Positions 14,187-21,494 of a DNA stretch of 21,494 nt are shown piece by piece (the first letter of the stretch is position 1; every line of letters starts with the position of its first letter). A program made the position numbers and the translations under genes. Origin of the DNA: an uncultured Synergistaceae bacterium (lineage in GTDB: Bacteria; Synergistota; Synergistia; Synergistales; Aminobacteriaceae); NCBI GenBank assembly GCA_937870605.1, contig CALMZW010000140.1:1-21494 (forward strand). Reading direction: 5' to 3'. The notes under the pieces are model-generated. The model saw only the letters and a list, made by a program, of their open reading frames with translations. It searched no databases and was not told the DNA's origin.

Positions 14187-15295
14187 AGAGCTTCTTTCGC
14201 ACGCACGCGACGCTGACGGCGCTCGTCGTGCTGACGGCGGCGCTTTCGTTCCTGTCCGAGGCGTTCTTCACGCCCCGGAACCTGAGCAATATCACATTAC
14301 AAGTCACCATCATCGGCATCATCGCGGTCGGAATGACGCTCGTCATCCTTCTCGGCGGGATCGACCTCTCCGTCGGGTCCATCGTCGGCCTCGCCTCGAT
14401 CGTCGTGACGCTGTTCATGCAGAGCGGATGGAACGTGTGGCTCGCGATCCTCGCGACGATCCTGACCGTCGGCGTCGGCATCGGCGTGTGGAACGGCGTG
14501 TGGATCGCGCACTACAGGATTCCGGCGTTCATCATCACGCTGGGGATGATGACGATCGCCCGGGGCGCGGCGCTCGTCCTGTCCGACGGCAGTTCGATCC
14601 CCGTCACAGACCCGGTCTTTCCGCTGCTCGGCGGCGAGTACATCGCGCCGGCGTCGTCGGCCGTCATCCTCGGGCTCGCGCTCGCGCTGTTCCTGTTCGC
14701 GACGCTTCGGACGGCGTCCCGGCAGCGTTCCTGCGGCGTCAGCGTCGGGGCGCGCGACATCGCGCTCCGGGCGTCCTTCGGCGTCGCGATCCTCGCGCTC
14801 GCCGCATACGTCTTCATCGGCTACCGCGGCATCCCGTACCCCGTCGCCTTCCTCATCGCGCTGATCCTCGCGGGCGCGTTCATGCTGTCGAACACGCGGC
14901 TCGGGCGGCGGATCTACGCGACCGGCGGCAACAGGGAGGCCGCGCGGCTCTCCGGGATCAACGTCTTCCGGGTGGAACTCACGGTCTACGTCATCGTGAC
15001 GACGCTCGCGGCCGTCTCGGGAATCCTGCTCACGTCCCGGCTCAACGGCGCGAACCCGAACCTCGGGAATATGTTCGAACTCGACGCGATCGCGTCCGTC
15101 ATCATCGGCGGGACGAGCCCGATGGGCGGCGTCGGAACGATCGGCGGAACGGTCGTCGGCAGCGTCCTGATCGGCGTCATGAACAACGGAATGAGCCTTC
15201 TCGGCGTGAGTTCGTTCTATCAGCTGATCATCAAGGGCTTCATCATCATCGTGGCCGTGTGGTTCGACGTGATGAACAAGCGGAGGAAGGCCTGA
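14183..15295 (+). CDS. xylH: Xylose-type sugar ABC transporter permease
   Basis: Predicted 370-aa inner-membrane permease with about 10 hydrophobic segments (BPD_transp_2 family: XylH, RbsC, AraH). The family motifs LLGGIDLSVGS (56-66), TLGMMTIARGAALV, ATGGNREAARLSGI and the late IIGGTSPMGGVGTIGGTVVG are all seen. The central part between helices (residues about 180-200) carries a polar loop, as in XylH rather than the shorter RbsC. It overlaps the ATPase stop by four bases, and its own stop shares one base with the kinase start, so the three genes are translationally coupled. Confidence 0.94.
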   Translation: MKSFFRTHATLTALVVLTAALSFLSEAFFTPRNLSNITLQVTIIGIIAVGMTLVILLGGIDLSVGSIVGLASIVVTLFMQSGWNVWLAILATILTVGVGIGVWNGVWIAHYRIPAFIITLGMMTIARGAALVLSDGSSIPVTDPVFPLLGGEYIAPASSAVILGLALALFLFATLRTASRQRSCGVSVGARDIALRASFGVAILALAAYVFIGYRGIPYPVAFLIALILAGAFMLSNTRLGRRIYATGGNREAARLSGINVFRVELTVYVIVTTLAAVSGILLTSRLNGANPNLGNMFELDAIASVIIGGTSPMGGVGTIGGTVVGSVLIGVMNNGMSLLGVSSFYQLIIKGFIIIVAVWFDVMNKRRKA

Positions 15296-16206
15296 TGCGC
15301 GCCATTGGCGTGGATGTCGGCGGACACAAGATCGCGGCCGCGCTCGTCGGGGACGGAAGGATCCTTCGGCGGATAGAGGAGCCCACGGCTCCGCCGCTCA
15401 CGCCCGACGCCGTCGCGCCGCAGATCGGGCGGATGGCGGCTTCGCTCGGAGCGGGCGAGGGCATTCCCGTGGGCGTGGGATTCCCCGGTGCGTTCGATGC
15501 GGAGCGGGAGCGCGCGCATGTCGTCCCGAACCTTTCCGGATGGGTCGGCGCGCCGATCCGCAGGATTCTGTCGGACGCGGTCGGATCTCCCGTAGAGGTC
15601 GAGAACGACGCGAACTGCTACGCGCTCGGCGAGGGGTGGGCCGGAGCGGCGAGGGGACTGAACGACTACGTGGTCCTGACGCTCGGGTCGGGGGTCGGGG
15701 GCGGCGTCGTCCTCGGCGGGCGGCTTCTGCGCGGGAGCCGCGGAATGGCCGGAGAGCCGGGACATATCGTCGTCGGAACGAACGAACCGTGCGGGTGCGG
15801 CGGAATGGGCCATGTCGAGGCGATCGCGGGCGCCAACGCAATCGAGCGGGAAGCCGCATTGTGCGGCTTCCCGCCTGACGTGAAGATTCTCTGGAGGGAC
15901 CGGAGCAACCCGCTCGTCAGCCCCATCTGGGACCGGGCGTTCGAGGCGCTCGGCAAGGCCGTGGCGACCGTCGTCTGCCTGTTCGATCCCGAAGCGGTCA
16001 TCATCGGCGGCGGCATGAGCCGGGGCGAAGGGTTCGTCGACGCGCTTCGGGAATCGGCGATGCGTTTCCTGTCAGGGCCCTATCGCGACGTTCTGGACCT
16101 CAGGACGAGCGCGCTCGGAAACGACGCCGCCCTGATCGGGGCCGCGTCGCTCACTCGAGGCACGGACATTCCAGCCCCCACAGGAGCGCCCGGTCGCGGT
16201 CGGTGA
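15295..16206 (+). CDS. ROK family sugar kinase (glucokinase-like), altered zinc motif
   Basis: Predicted 303-aa cytosolic sugar kinase of the ROK family; no N-terminal helix-turn-helix, so an enzyme rather than a repressor. Motifs: phosphate-binding GVDVGGHKI (residues 5-13), catalytic Asp 105 in VENDANC, LTLGSGVGGG (128-137) and EPGH (154-157). The zinc motif reads CGCGGMGHVE (166-175): His 173 stands where ROK proteins usually have the third Cys, and His 11 stands where Thr is usual in GGTK. Zinc could still be held by His. It is the last gene of the ABC operon and likely phosphorylates the imported sugar. Its last 56 bp overlap the convergent opgH gene, and no terminator is seen. Confidence 0.88.
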   Translation: MRAIGVDVGGHKIAAALVGDGRILRRIEEPTAPPLTPDAVAPQIGRMAASLGAGEGIPVGVGFPGAFDAERERAHVVPNLSGWVGAPIRRILSDAVGSPVEVENDANCYALGEGWAGAARGLNDYVVLTLGSGVGGGVVLGGRLLRGSRGMAGEPGHIVVGTNEPCGCGGMGHVEAIAGANAIEREAALCGFPPDVKILWRDRSNPLVSPIWDRAFEALGKAVATVVCLFDPEAVIIGGGMSRGEGFVDALRESAMRFLSGPYRDVLDLRTSALGNDAALIGAASLTRGTDIPAPTGAPGRGR

Positions 16207-18274
16207 TCTCCCACACGCGGCGGTGAAGCTCTTCCATCAGATGCGGGTTGCGCAGGATCTCCAATTTCTCCTGCGGCCCGAGCGAACGCGGCCCGAGCGT
16301 CAGCGCCCGTTCCAGAAGCTCCGCCGTCCTCGCGGGATCGGACGCGGCCGGCCGCGCCGCCGTGATCGTGCTGTAGCGCAACGCCAGAGAGCGATGCAGC
16401 GCGTTGAGCTTCGGATCGACGACGGCCCGGATGAAGCCGGACTGCCGCGGGATCGGAAGCGGTGAATAGGGGGCCGGCAGCGCCATATTGCGGTCGAGTT
16501 CGCGGAGGACCTTCGGGCGCTCCGTCTCCTCCGGGATCAGGAAGAGCCCCGCGTCTCGCGCGCTCTTCCCGAGCGATGCGCGGCTCGTGAAGACCGAAAT
16601 CGGGCCCGAAAGCGCGAGCGAGAAGAGGATCGGCGAGATCCACCAGAAGAAGGTCGGATTGAACGGGTAGAGAACGGCGCCCCATACGATGCCTGCAAGC
16701 ATGCCCCACCAGTGGACATTCATCGCGTCGATCCACGAAGTGCCGCGGTCGTCGCGCGTCTGCGTCCCCCATCCGACCGCCCTGCCGAGAAGCGTGCCGA
16801 CGACGAACGTGCTGTGGAAGAGCATCCGGATCGGCGCGAGCAGCGTGGACAGAACGACTTCGAGAAAAACGCCCGCACTCAGGCGCGCGATTCCCCCGTA
16901 TTTCGCGGCGTCCCCCCGGATCGCGGCAAGCAGGATGCTGAAGAGCTTGGGCAGGAAGAGGACGACAGCCGTCGACGCGAGCAGCGTGACGGCCCAGTGG
17001 GGATACCAGACGGGCCATTCGGGGAAGAGCGTCTTCGCCCCGGAGAAGTACTTGGGCTCGAAGAGGACTTCCGCGATCGCCTCGGCCGAGCTGACGACCA
17101 GGAACAGCAGCCAGAGCAGCGCGGAGCCGTAGGACATGATTCCGTTGATGAAGAGCGCGCGGTGTGCGGGGAAGAAGCCTCGCGTGAAGAGCAGCCGCAT
17201 GTGCTGGAGGTTCCCCTGGCACCAGCGGCGGTCGCGCTTGAGTTCGTCGAGAAGCGTCGGCGGCGTCTCCTCGTAGCTTCCGGTGAGGTCGTAGGCGAGC
17301 CAGACGCCGTACCCGGCGCGGCGCATCAGCGCGGATTCGACGAAGTCGTGGCTCAGGATGTCGCCCCCGAGCGGCCCCTTGCCGGGAAGGCGCGGAAGCT
17401 CGCAGTAGCGCATGAACGGCTCCACGCGGATGATCGCGTTGTGCCCCCAGTACTGGGCGTCGCCGAGCTGCCACCAGTGGAGTCCGGCGGCGAACATCGG
17501 CCCGTACACGTGGTTGGCGAACTGCTGGGCCCGGGCGATGAGCGACTCCCGGTTCACGCCCGCGGGCGGGGTCTGCAGGATGCCGATATTGGGGCGCCGC
17601 TCCATGATCTGCACGATCCGGACCATCGTCGTCCCGTCCATGATGCTGTCCGCGTCGAAGACGATCATGTAGCGGTAGTTCTTTCCCCACCGGCGGCAGA
17701 AGTCCGCGACGTTGCCGCTCTTGCGTTTGATGTTGGAGCGGCGCTTGCGGTAGAAGACATGTCCGAAGGCGTCGAGCGACGAACAGAGGTCGTACCAGGC
17801 CTCCTCCTCCGTCACCCAGACGTCGGGGTTCGTGGAGTCGCTCAGGATGAAGATGTCGAAGCGCTCCCCCTGTCCGGTTTCCGAAAGCGTCTCGTACGTC
17901 GTCCGGACGCCCGCCATGACGCGATCCACGTCCTCGTTGTAGATCGGGATCAGGATCGCCGTCCGCGCGTCCGGATCGGGAAGATCGAGCGGAAGATCCC
18001 GCACCGATTCGGTCACGGAGAGGCTGTTCTTGCCGCGCAACAGCACGAAAAAGCCCAGAAGCGCCGTCCAGAAGCCGATGGAGATCCACGCGAACAGAAT
18101 CGCGAAGATCGCGACGAGTACGATCTCGAGCGGCGTCCCTCCCTTGTGGGGGAGGATCTGCGACATGGTCCGGCTCGCGATGACGGTCGGGAAGATCACG
18201 AGAACGATCAGGAGGATGCGCCGCCAGCTTGCGCTCCGGTTCCAGGAGACGGTCAGTTTTTCGAGCGACGGCAT
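16151..18274 (-). CDS. opgH: Osmoregulated periplasmic glucan glucosyltransferase OpgH (membrane and catalytic part)
   Basis: Predicted 707-aa inner-membrane GT2 glycosyltransferase that polymerises beta-1,2-glucose chains from UDP-glucose and passes them to the periplasm. Hydrophobic segments at about 18-36 and 50-80 precede the cytosolic catalytic domain with IPIYNED, VFDADS (Asp 207, Asp 209), GDILSHDFVE (304-313) and RDRRWCQGN (347-355), the DxD and RxxRW elements. More membrane segments follow from about 368. It is about 140 residues shorter than E. coli OpgH (847 aa), because the N-terminal cytoplasmic domain is missing and appears as the separate 120-aa gene just upstream. The ATG at 18274 follows that gene's stop by 10 bp, with a GTGAGG site. 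Confidence 0.95.
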   Translation of the reverse strand: MPSLEKLTVSWNRSASWRRILLIVLVIFPTVIASRTMSQILPHKGGTPLEIVLVAIFAILFAWISIGFWTALLGFFVLLRGKNSLSVTESVRDLPLDLPDPDARTAILIPIYNEDVDRVMAGVRTTYETLSETGQGERFDIFILSDSTNPDVWVTEEEAWYDLCSSLDAFGHVFYRKRRSNIKRKSGNVADFCRRWGKNYRYMIVFDADSIMDGTTMVRIVQIMERRPNIGILQTPPAGVNRESLIARAQQFANHVYGPMFAAGLHWWQLGDAQYWGHNAIIRVEPFMRYCELPRLPGKGPLGGDILSHDFVESALMRRAGYGVWLAYDLTGSYEETPPTLLDELKRDRRWCQGNLQHMRLLFTRGFFPAHRALFINGIMSYGSALLWLLFLVVSSAEAIAEVLFEPKYFSGAKTLFPEWPVWYPHWAVTLLASTAVVLFLPKLFSILLAAIRGDAAKYGGIARLSAGVFLEVVLSTLLAPIRMLFHSTFVVGTLLGRAVGWGTQTRDDRGTSWIDAMNVHWWGMLAGIVWGAVLYPFNPTFFWWISPILFSLALSGPISVFTSRASLGKSARDAGLFLIPEETERPKVLRELDRNMALPAPYSPLPIPRQSGFIRAVVDPKLNALHRSLALRYSTITAARPAASDPARTAELLERALTLGPRSLGPQEKLEILRNPHLMEELHRRVWEITDRDRALLWGLECPCLE

Positions 18275-18284
18275 GGATGCGGCC

Positions 18285-18647
18285 TCACTTTCCGGCTTCG
18301 GGACCGAAGAGATCCCGGAGCCACCGGCGGACGAACCGGATCGCGGACGTTCGCCAGGGCGAACGGTCGAACCTTCGGGGCGCCATGGTCCCCCGGTTCA
18401 GCGGCGGCAACGACGAGATGAACACGCCCTCCTCGTCGACGATTCCGCGGTCGAGTCCCTGTTCGTGGAGCAGCGAGCGCAGCGCGCGCATGGACTCCCC
18501 GACGGAGGCCGGGCCGCTCCGTTCCAGCGACCGGAGCGCGAGCTCAAGCCCCCCGAAGGGGGGGAGATTCATCGCCCGGACGTACAGCAGCACGCGGTCC
18601 CGGGCGATCTGCCACCCCTGTTGTTCCCGTTCCGTCGCCGCAGACAT
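18285..18647 (-). CDS. Small protein matching the N-terminal cytoplasmic domain of OpgH (split opgH)
   Basis: Predicted 120-aa soluble protein between opgG and opgH. Its end, DRSPWRTSAIRFVRRWLRDLFG, resembles the PWRTNPVGRFWDRLRG stretch of E. coli OpgH as I recall it, and DEEGVFISSLPPLNRGTM resembles the preceding DDEGRDQLKAMPEATRSSM. In E. coli this region precedes the first membrane helix and belongs to the domain that binds FtsZ. Here it ends at a TGA, and opgH restarts 10 bp later in another frame. The ATG at 18647 has AGGAGG eight bases upstream, overlapping the opgG stop, so coupled translation is likely. It may be a natural gene split or a frameshift in one opgH gene. Confidence 0.72.
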   Translation of the reverse strand: MSAATEREQQGWQIARDRVLLYVRAMNLPPFGGLELALRSLERSGPASVGESMRALRSLLHEQGLDRGIVDEEGVFISSLPPLNRGTMAPRRFDRSPWRTSAIRFVRRWLRDLFGPEAGK

Positions 18648-18659
18648 TCGCGTCGCCTC

Positions 18660-20375
18660 CTACGGTTGCAGATCGTAGACCCAGCTTACGGTCAGCGGGT
18701 CCGGGAGGTTCTCTCCCTTTTTGAGAAGCGCCTTCAGGCGGATCGCGGGTTTCGACGTCGGAAGAACGCCCTTGAGCCGGTCGGCGTCGATCTGGACCTG
18801 CAGGAAGAGCCGCCAGCCGCCGGTCGCCTCGTTCTTCTGAAGCTGTTTTTCCGTAAGCTTCGCCCCGTCGCCGACCGTGACGACGCTCGTCAGCCCGGCG
18901 TCCGCGGGAAGAGCGGCGAGCGCTTCGCCTTCGAAGTCGATGACCAGGCGGCGCATCGATTCGTCCTTCAGTTTGATCGTCCGCGTCGCTGTGGGAACGC
19001 CGAGCCGGATGAAGCCGAGGTCCGGCGCGAACCACGTCATGCGGTAGGAGAACGGTTCGGGCGCGAGGAGCGGCCGCTTGACCTCGACCGTCTTCCCCTC
19101 CGCGTCCATGCTCACGGGGTTCGCGGGCGCCCAGAACGACACGATGTTGTCGTTGATCTCCGAGTCGGTCGGAATTTCGATGAGTTCCACGCGGCCCTGT
19201 CCCCAGAGTCCCTTCGGTTCGATCCAGACGGAGGGACGCAGCTCGTACCGCGCCTCGAGGTCCTGGTAGTGGTCGAAGTCCGTATCCGCCTGCATGAGGC
19301 CGAATCCGGCCGGGTGGGTCATCGGGAAGGCCGTGAGCGTCAGGCGGCGCGGGTTCTCGATCGGACGCCAGAGCCATTCGCCCTCCTGCGTCTTCATGAG
19401 AAGGACGTCCGAGTCGTGGACCTCCGGACGATAGTCGCCGGGCATGCCGTTGGTCGGCTCTCCGAAGAAGAACATGCTCGTGAGCGGCGCGAGCCCGACC
19501 TTCGCGATGTCCTTCCGCCGGAAGAGCACGCCGTCGACGTCCACGACGGTCCGTTTTCCGGGCGTGACGACGAATTTGTACGCGCCGGCGCAGCTCGGGC
19601 TGTCGAGCAGCGCGAAGAACGTGAAGGCCGCATCGCCGGGGCGGGGCGTCACGAGCCAGTATTCCCGGAAGTAGGGGAACTCCTCGCCGGAGGGCAATCC
19701 CGTATCGAGGGCCAGCCCGCGGGCGGAAAGCCCGTACTGGAGCCCGGCGCTCACGGCGCGGAAGTAGCTCGCGCCGAGAAACGCGATGACTTCGTCCCGG
19801 TACTTCGTCGTATTCATGGGCGCATGAATCCGGAAGCCCGAGAAGTTCAGCGTCGCGTGCGCCACCTTGTCGGCGAAGTCGTTGTCGCCGTACTCGAACA
19901 TATCCGTCGAGAAGGGAAGGGGCAGGACGCCCTCGCTGTCCACGAGATTGATCTGCACCGTCCGGTTGTACAGCAGTCCCGGGTGGAAGAACTGGGCCTC
20001 GAAAGGAGACGCGTCGTCGCGCCACAGCGCGTGATCCTTCCGGAAACGGATCTTGCGCCACTGGTCGTAGCCGATGCGCAGCAGAAACTCCGGAACCTGG
20101 CCGCTCGGGTCCTGGAACGGCTCCGCGGCCAGTGCGCGCGCTTTCGCCGCAACGGCCGCGAGGTCGAAGGCAGGCGGCGAAGGCGTCGGGGACGGCGAAG
20201 GCTCGGGAGTCGGCGTCGGCGTGACCGACGCTGCGGCCTGTCCTGCCGGCCTGTCCCCGGAAACCTTCCCCTTCCCCGCGGCGCTTTCACCGCAGGACGC
20301 CAGGGTCAGCAGAATGGCGAGGCTTGATGCGAACAACGCGTACACCATGTGATTCGATCGTTCTGTACGAAACAC
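18660..20375 (-). CDS. opgG: Periplasmic glucan biosynthesis protein OpgG, predicted lipoprotein
   Basis: Predicted 571-aa periplasmic protein needed for making or branching osmoregulated glucans together with OpgH. The body is a full OpgG/MdoG domain: KARALAAEPFQDP, YDQWRKIRF, FHPGLLYNRTVQINLV, NTTKYRDEVIAFLGASYFRA, LFFGEPTN-like MFFFGEPTNGMPGDYRPEVHDSD, then a C-terminal Ig-like part from about residue 430. The GTG at 20375 is chosen for its strong GGGAGGAG site; an ATG at 20348 lacks one. From GTG the N-terminus is a signal peptide ending in lipobox LASC (Cys 28), then a Pro/Thr/Ser-rich tether (51-68). E. coli OpgG is soluble, so lipid anchoring would be a variation. It is first in the opgG - small gene - opgH operon. 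Confidence 0.93.
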   Translation of the reverse strand: MFRTERSNHMVYALFASSLAILLTLASCGESAAGKGKVSGDRPAGQAAASVTPTPTPEPSPSPTPSPPAFDLAAVAAKARALAAEPFQDPSGQVPEFLLRIGYDQWRKIRFRKDHALWRDDASPFEAQFFHPGLLYNRTVQINLVDSEGVLPLPFSTDMFEYGDNDFADKVAHATLNFSGFRIHAPMNTTKYRDEVIAFLGASYFRAVSAGLQYGLSARGLALDTGLPSGEEFPYFREYWLVTPRPGDAAFTFFALLDSPSCAGAYKFVVTPGKRTVVDVDGVLFRRKDIAKVGLAPLTSMFFFGEPTNGMPGDYRPEVHDSDVLLMKTQEGEWLWRPIENPRRLTLTAFPMTHPAGFGLMQADTDFDHYQDLEARYELRPSVWIEPKGLWGQGRVELIEIPTDSEINDNIVSFWAPANPVSMDAEGKTVEVKRPLLAPEPFSYRMTWFAPDLGFIRLGVPTATRTIKLKDESMRRLVIDFEGEALAALPADAGLTSVVTVGDGAKLTEKQLQKNEATGGWRLFLQVQIDADRLKGVLPTSKPAIRLKALLKKGENLPDPLTVSWVYDLQP

Positions 20376-20550
20376 GGATGCTCTCCTCCCGCGAAGGGCC
20401 GACTGTGAAACGGGCCCTCGTGCAAGCAGATATATTATGTCACTTCCGCCGACTTTGAAAGGGGGTTCCCCCCTGTTCGCGCGTTGTCCGGTGGGGTACC
20501 ATAGACGCGTCGCCGATTGCGACGACGTCACCGGTCTGGAGAGTGTCCGA
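20376..20550. promoter_or_regulatory. Divergent promoter region between opgG and the efflux adaptor gene
   Basis: For opgG, a minus-strand TAATAT (20432-20437) lies 17 bp after TTTCAA (20455-20460), a plausible but weak promoter. The opgG leader has an imperfect hairpin (AGGGCC at 20395-20400 with GGCCCT at 20413-20418). A GGGGGTTCCCCC inverted repeat lies at 20461-20472, near the -35. The adaptor promoter on the plus strand may use TACCAT at 20497-20502; its -35 is not clear. Confidence 0.35.
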
Positions 20551-21494
20551 TTGAAGAAGATCCTTCTTTTCAGCATCCTCGCCTGCGCGGCCGTCGCGGG
20601 ATGGTTCTTCCTGCACCGGACTGCGCCGGCGGCTTTGGAGTACCGAACCGGAGCCGTGGAGCGCGGGGCGCTTGTCATGGCCGTCCGGGCGACCGGAAAG
20701 GTGAATGCGGTGAGCCTCGTCGAGGTGGGAACGCAGGTTTCGGGGACCGTCAGCGAAATATTCGCCGATTTCAACGATCCGGTGAAGGCCGGGCAGCTCA
20801 TCGCCCGGATCGATCCGGCGCTGCTGCATGCCCAGGTGGAACAGGCGGGCGCGAATCTGCAGCTTGCTCGCGCGGGCGTGCTCCGCGCCCGCGCGGTGCT
20901 CGAAGAGGCGCGGCGGACAAGGGACCGGAACAGGGTGCTCGCCGCGAAGAAGCTCATTTCCGAGAGCGACATGGACACGTCGGAGATGCAGTTCCGGTCG
21001 GCGGACGCGGGCCTCGCGGAAGCCGAGGCCAAGGTCGCGCAGGCTTCGGCGGCGCTCCGCCAGTCGGAGACGAATCTTCGCTACACGCGCATCGTCTCGC
21101 CCGTGGACGGGGTCGTGATCTCGCGAAAGGTGGACGTGGGACAGACCGTGGCCGCGAGCTTCCAGACGCCGACGCTCTTCACGATCGCGCGGGACCTCAC
21201 GAAGATGCAGATCGACGCGAGCGTCGACGAGGCGGACATCGGACGCGTCCGCGAAGGACAGGACGTCGAATTCACGGTGGACGCGCACCCCGATGCGACG
21301 TTCGCCGGCAGGGTCGTCCAGGTGCGGCTTGCGCCGACGACGGCCGAAAACGTCGTGACGTACACGGTGGTGATCCACGTGGACAACCCGAACTTCCGGC
21401 TCAAGCCGGGGATGACCGCGAACGTCTCGATCATCACCGACCGGCGCGCGGACGTCCTGAAGGTTCCCGGAGCGGCGGTCCGTTTCGTCCCCCG
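20551..21494 (+). CDS. Membrane fusion protein / periplasmic adaptor of an efflux system (MacA/HlyD type), 3' end cut by window
   Basis: Partial gene: 314 complete codons lie in the window and the frame runs off the end. The protein is a periplasmic adaptor anchored by one N-terminal segment (residues 4-20, ILLFSILACAAVAGWFF), linking an inner-membrane exporter to an outer-membrane channel. The first half-lipoyl motif is VSGTVSEIFADFNDPVKAGQ, a helical hairpin spans about 95-165, and the second half-lipoyl motif is RIVSPVDGVVISRKVDVGQTV. A beta-barrel part follows (VDEADIGRVREGQDVEFTVDA). The FNDPVKAGQLIARIDP stretch is most like MacA. The start is TTG at 20551 with GGAGAG seven bases upstream. 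A MacB-type ABC exporter would be expected next, outside the window. Confidence 0.9.
   Translation, partial: MKKILLFSILACAAVAGWFFLHRTAPAALEYRTGAVERGALVMAVRATGKVNAVSLVEVGTQVSGTVSEIFADFNDPVKAGQLIARIDPALLHAQVEQAGANLQLARAGVLRARAVLEEARRTRDRNRVLAAKKLISESDMDTSEMQFRSADAGLAEAEAKVAQASAALRQSETNLRYTRIVSPVDGVVISRKVDVGQTVAASFQTPTLFTIARDLTKMQIDASVDEADIGRVREGQDVEFTVDAHPDATFAGRVVQVRLAPTTAENVVTYTVVIHVDNPNFRLKPGMTANVSIITDRRADVLKVPGAAVRFVP

Noticed and set aside
18030..20327. 765-codon plus-strand open frame opposite opgG and opgH
   Set aside because: Charged low-complexity translation; the opposite strand holds recognised OpgG and OpgH.
1..21494. CRISPR array, tRNA, rRNA, insertion sequence or attachment site
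   Set aside because: No regularly spaced repeats, no clover-leaf or rRNA-like stretches, and no transposase or integrase signatures were seen on either strand.

Overview
The window is high-GC DNA (strong G/C preference at third codon positions) from a Gram-negative, diderm bacterium. The envelope genes show this: osmoregulated periplasmic glucan proteins OpgG and OpgH, a lipobox on OpgG, and a MacA/HlyD-type periplasmic adaptor. The abundance of transport and peptidase genes (TRAP carriers, an S9 peptidase, a xylose-type ABC carrier) would fit an anaerobic fermenter such as a member of the Synergistota or Spirochaetota, but this is only a guess. I see no rRNA, tRNA, CRISPR array, insertion sequence or phage gene. 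The content looks like ordinary chromosomal metabolic and envelope genes.

Layout. 1-3282: an S9 acylaminoacyl-peptidase (+) converges on a GNAT acetyltransferase (-), which diverges from a phosphinothricin-type GNAT (+). 3316-8786 (all -): a five-gene operon read LDH2-family 2-hydroxyacid dehydrogenase, LarA-family racemase, TRAP DctQ, DctM and DctP, ending in a clear hairpin terminator. 8787-9864: a divergent promoter region, then two short paralogous SSB-like OB-fold genes (+), closed by a 28-bp perfect-palindrome terminator. 9912-11286 (-): thiol peroxidase Tpx and, upstream of it, NADH pyrophosphatase NudC. 11377-16206 (+): a structured leader, then xylF-, xylG- and xylH-like ABC genes and a ROK sugar kinase in a tightly coupled operon. 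16151-20375 (-): opgG, a 120-aa gene and opgH, whose 3' end overlaps the kinase gene. 20551-21494 (+): a membrane-fusion adaptor gene cut by the window end.

How the genes work together. The TRAP operon should take up a 2-hydroxy or 2-oxo carboxylate, interconvert its stereoisomers with the nickel-dependent LarA homologue and oxidise or reduce it with the LDH2-type enzyme. The ABC operon should import a pentose or hexose and phosphorylate it with the ROK kinase. OpgG and OpgH make and export periplasmic glucans.

The most noteworthy points are: the OpgH cytoplasmic N-terminal domain appears to be encoded as its own gene, out of frame with the membrane glycosyltransferase; OpgG appears to be a lipoprotein on a Pro/Thr/Ser tether; a tandem pair of roughly 100-aa SSB-like proteins lacks the acidic SSB tail; and LarA, LDH2 and a TRAP carrier share one operon.
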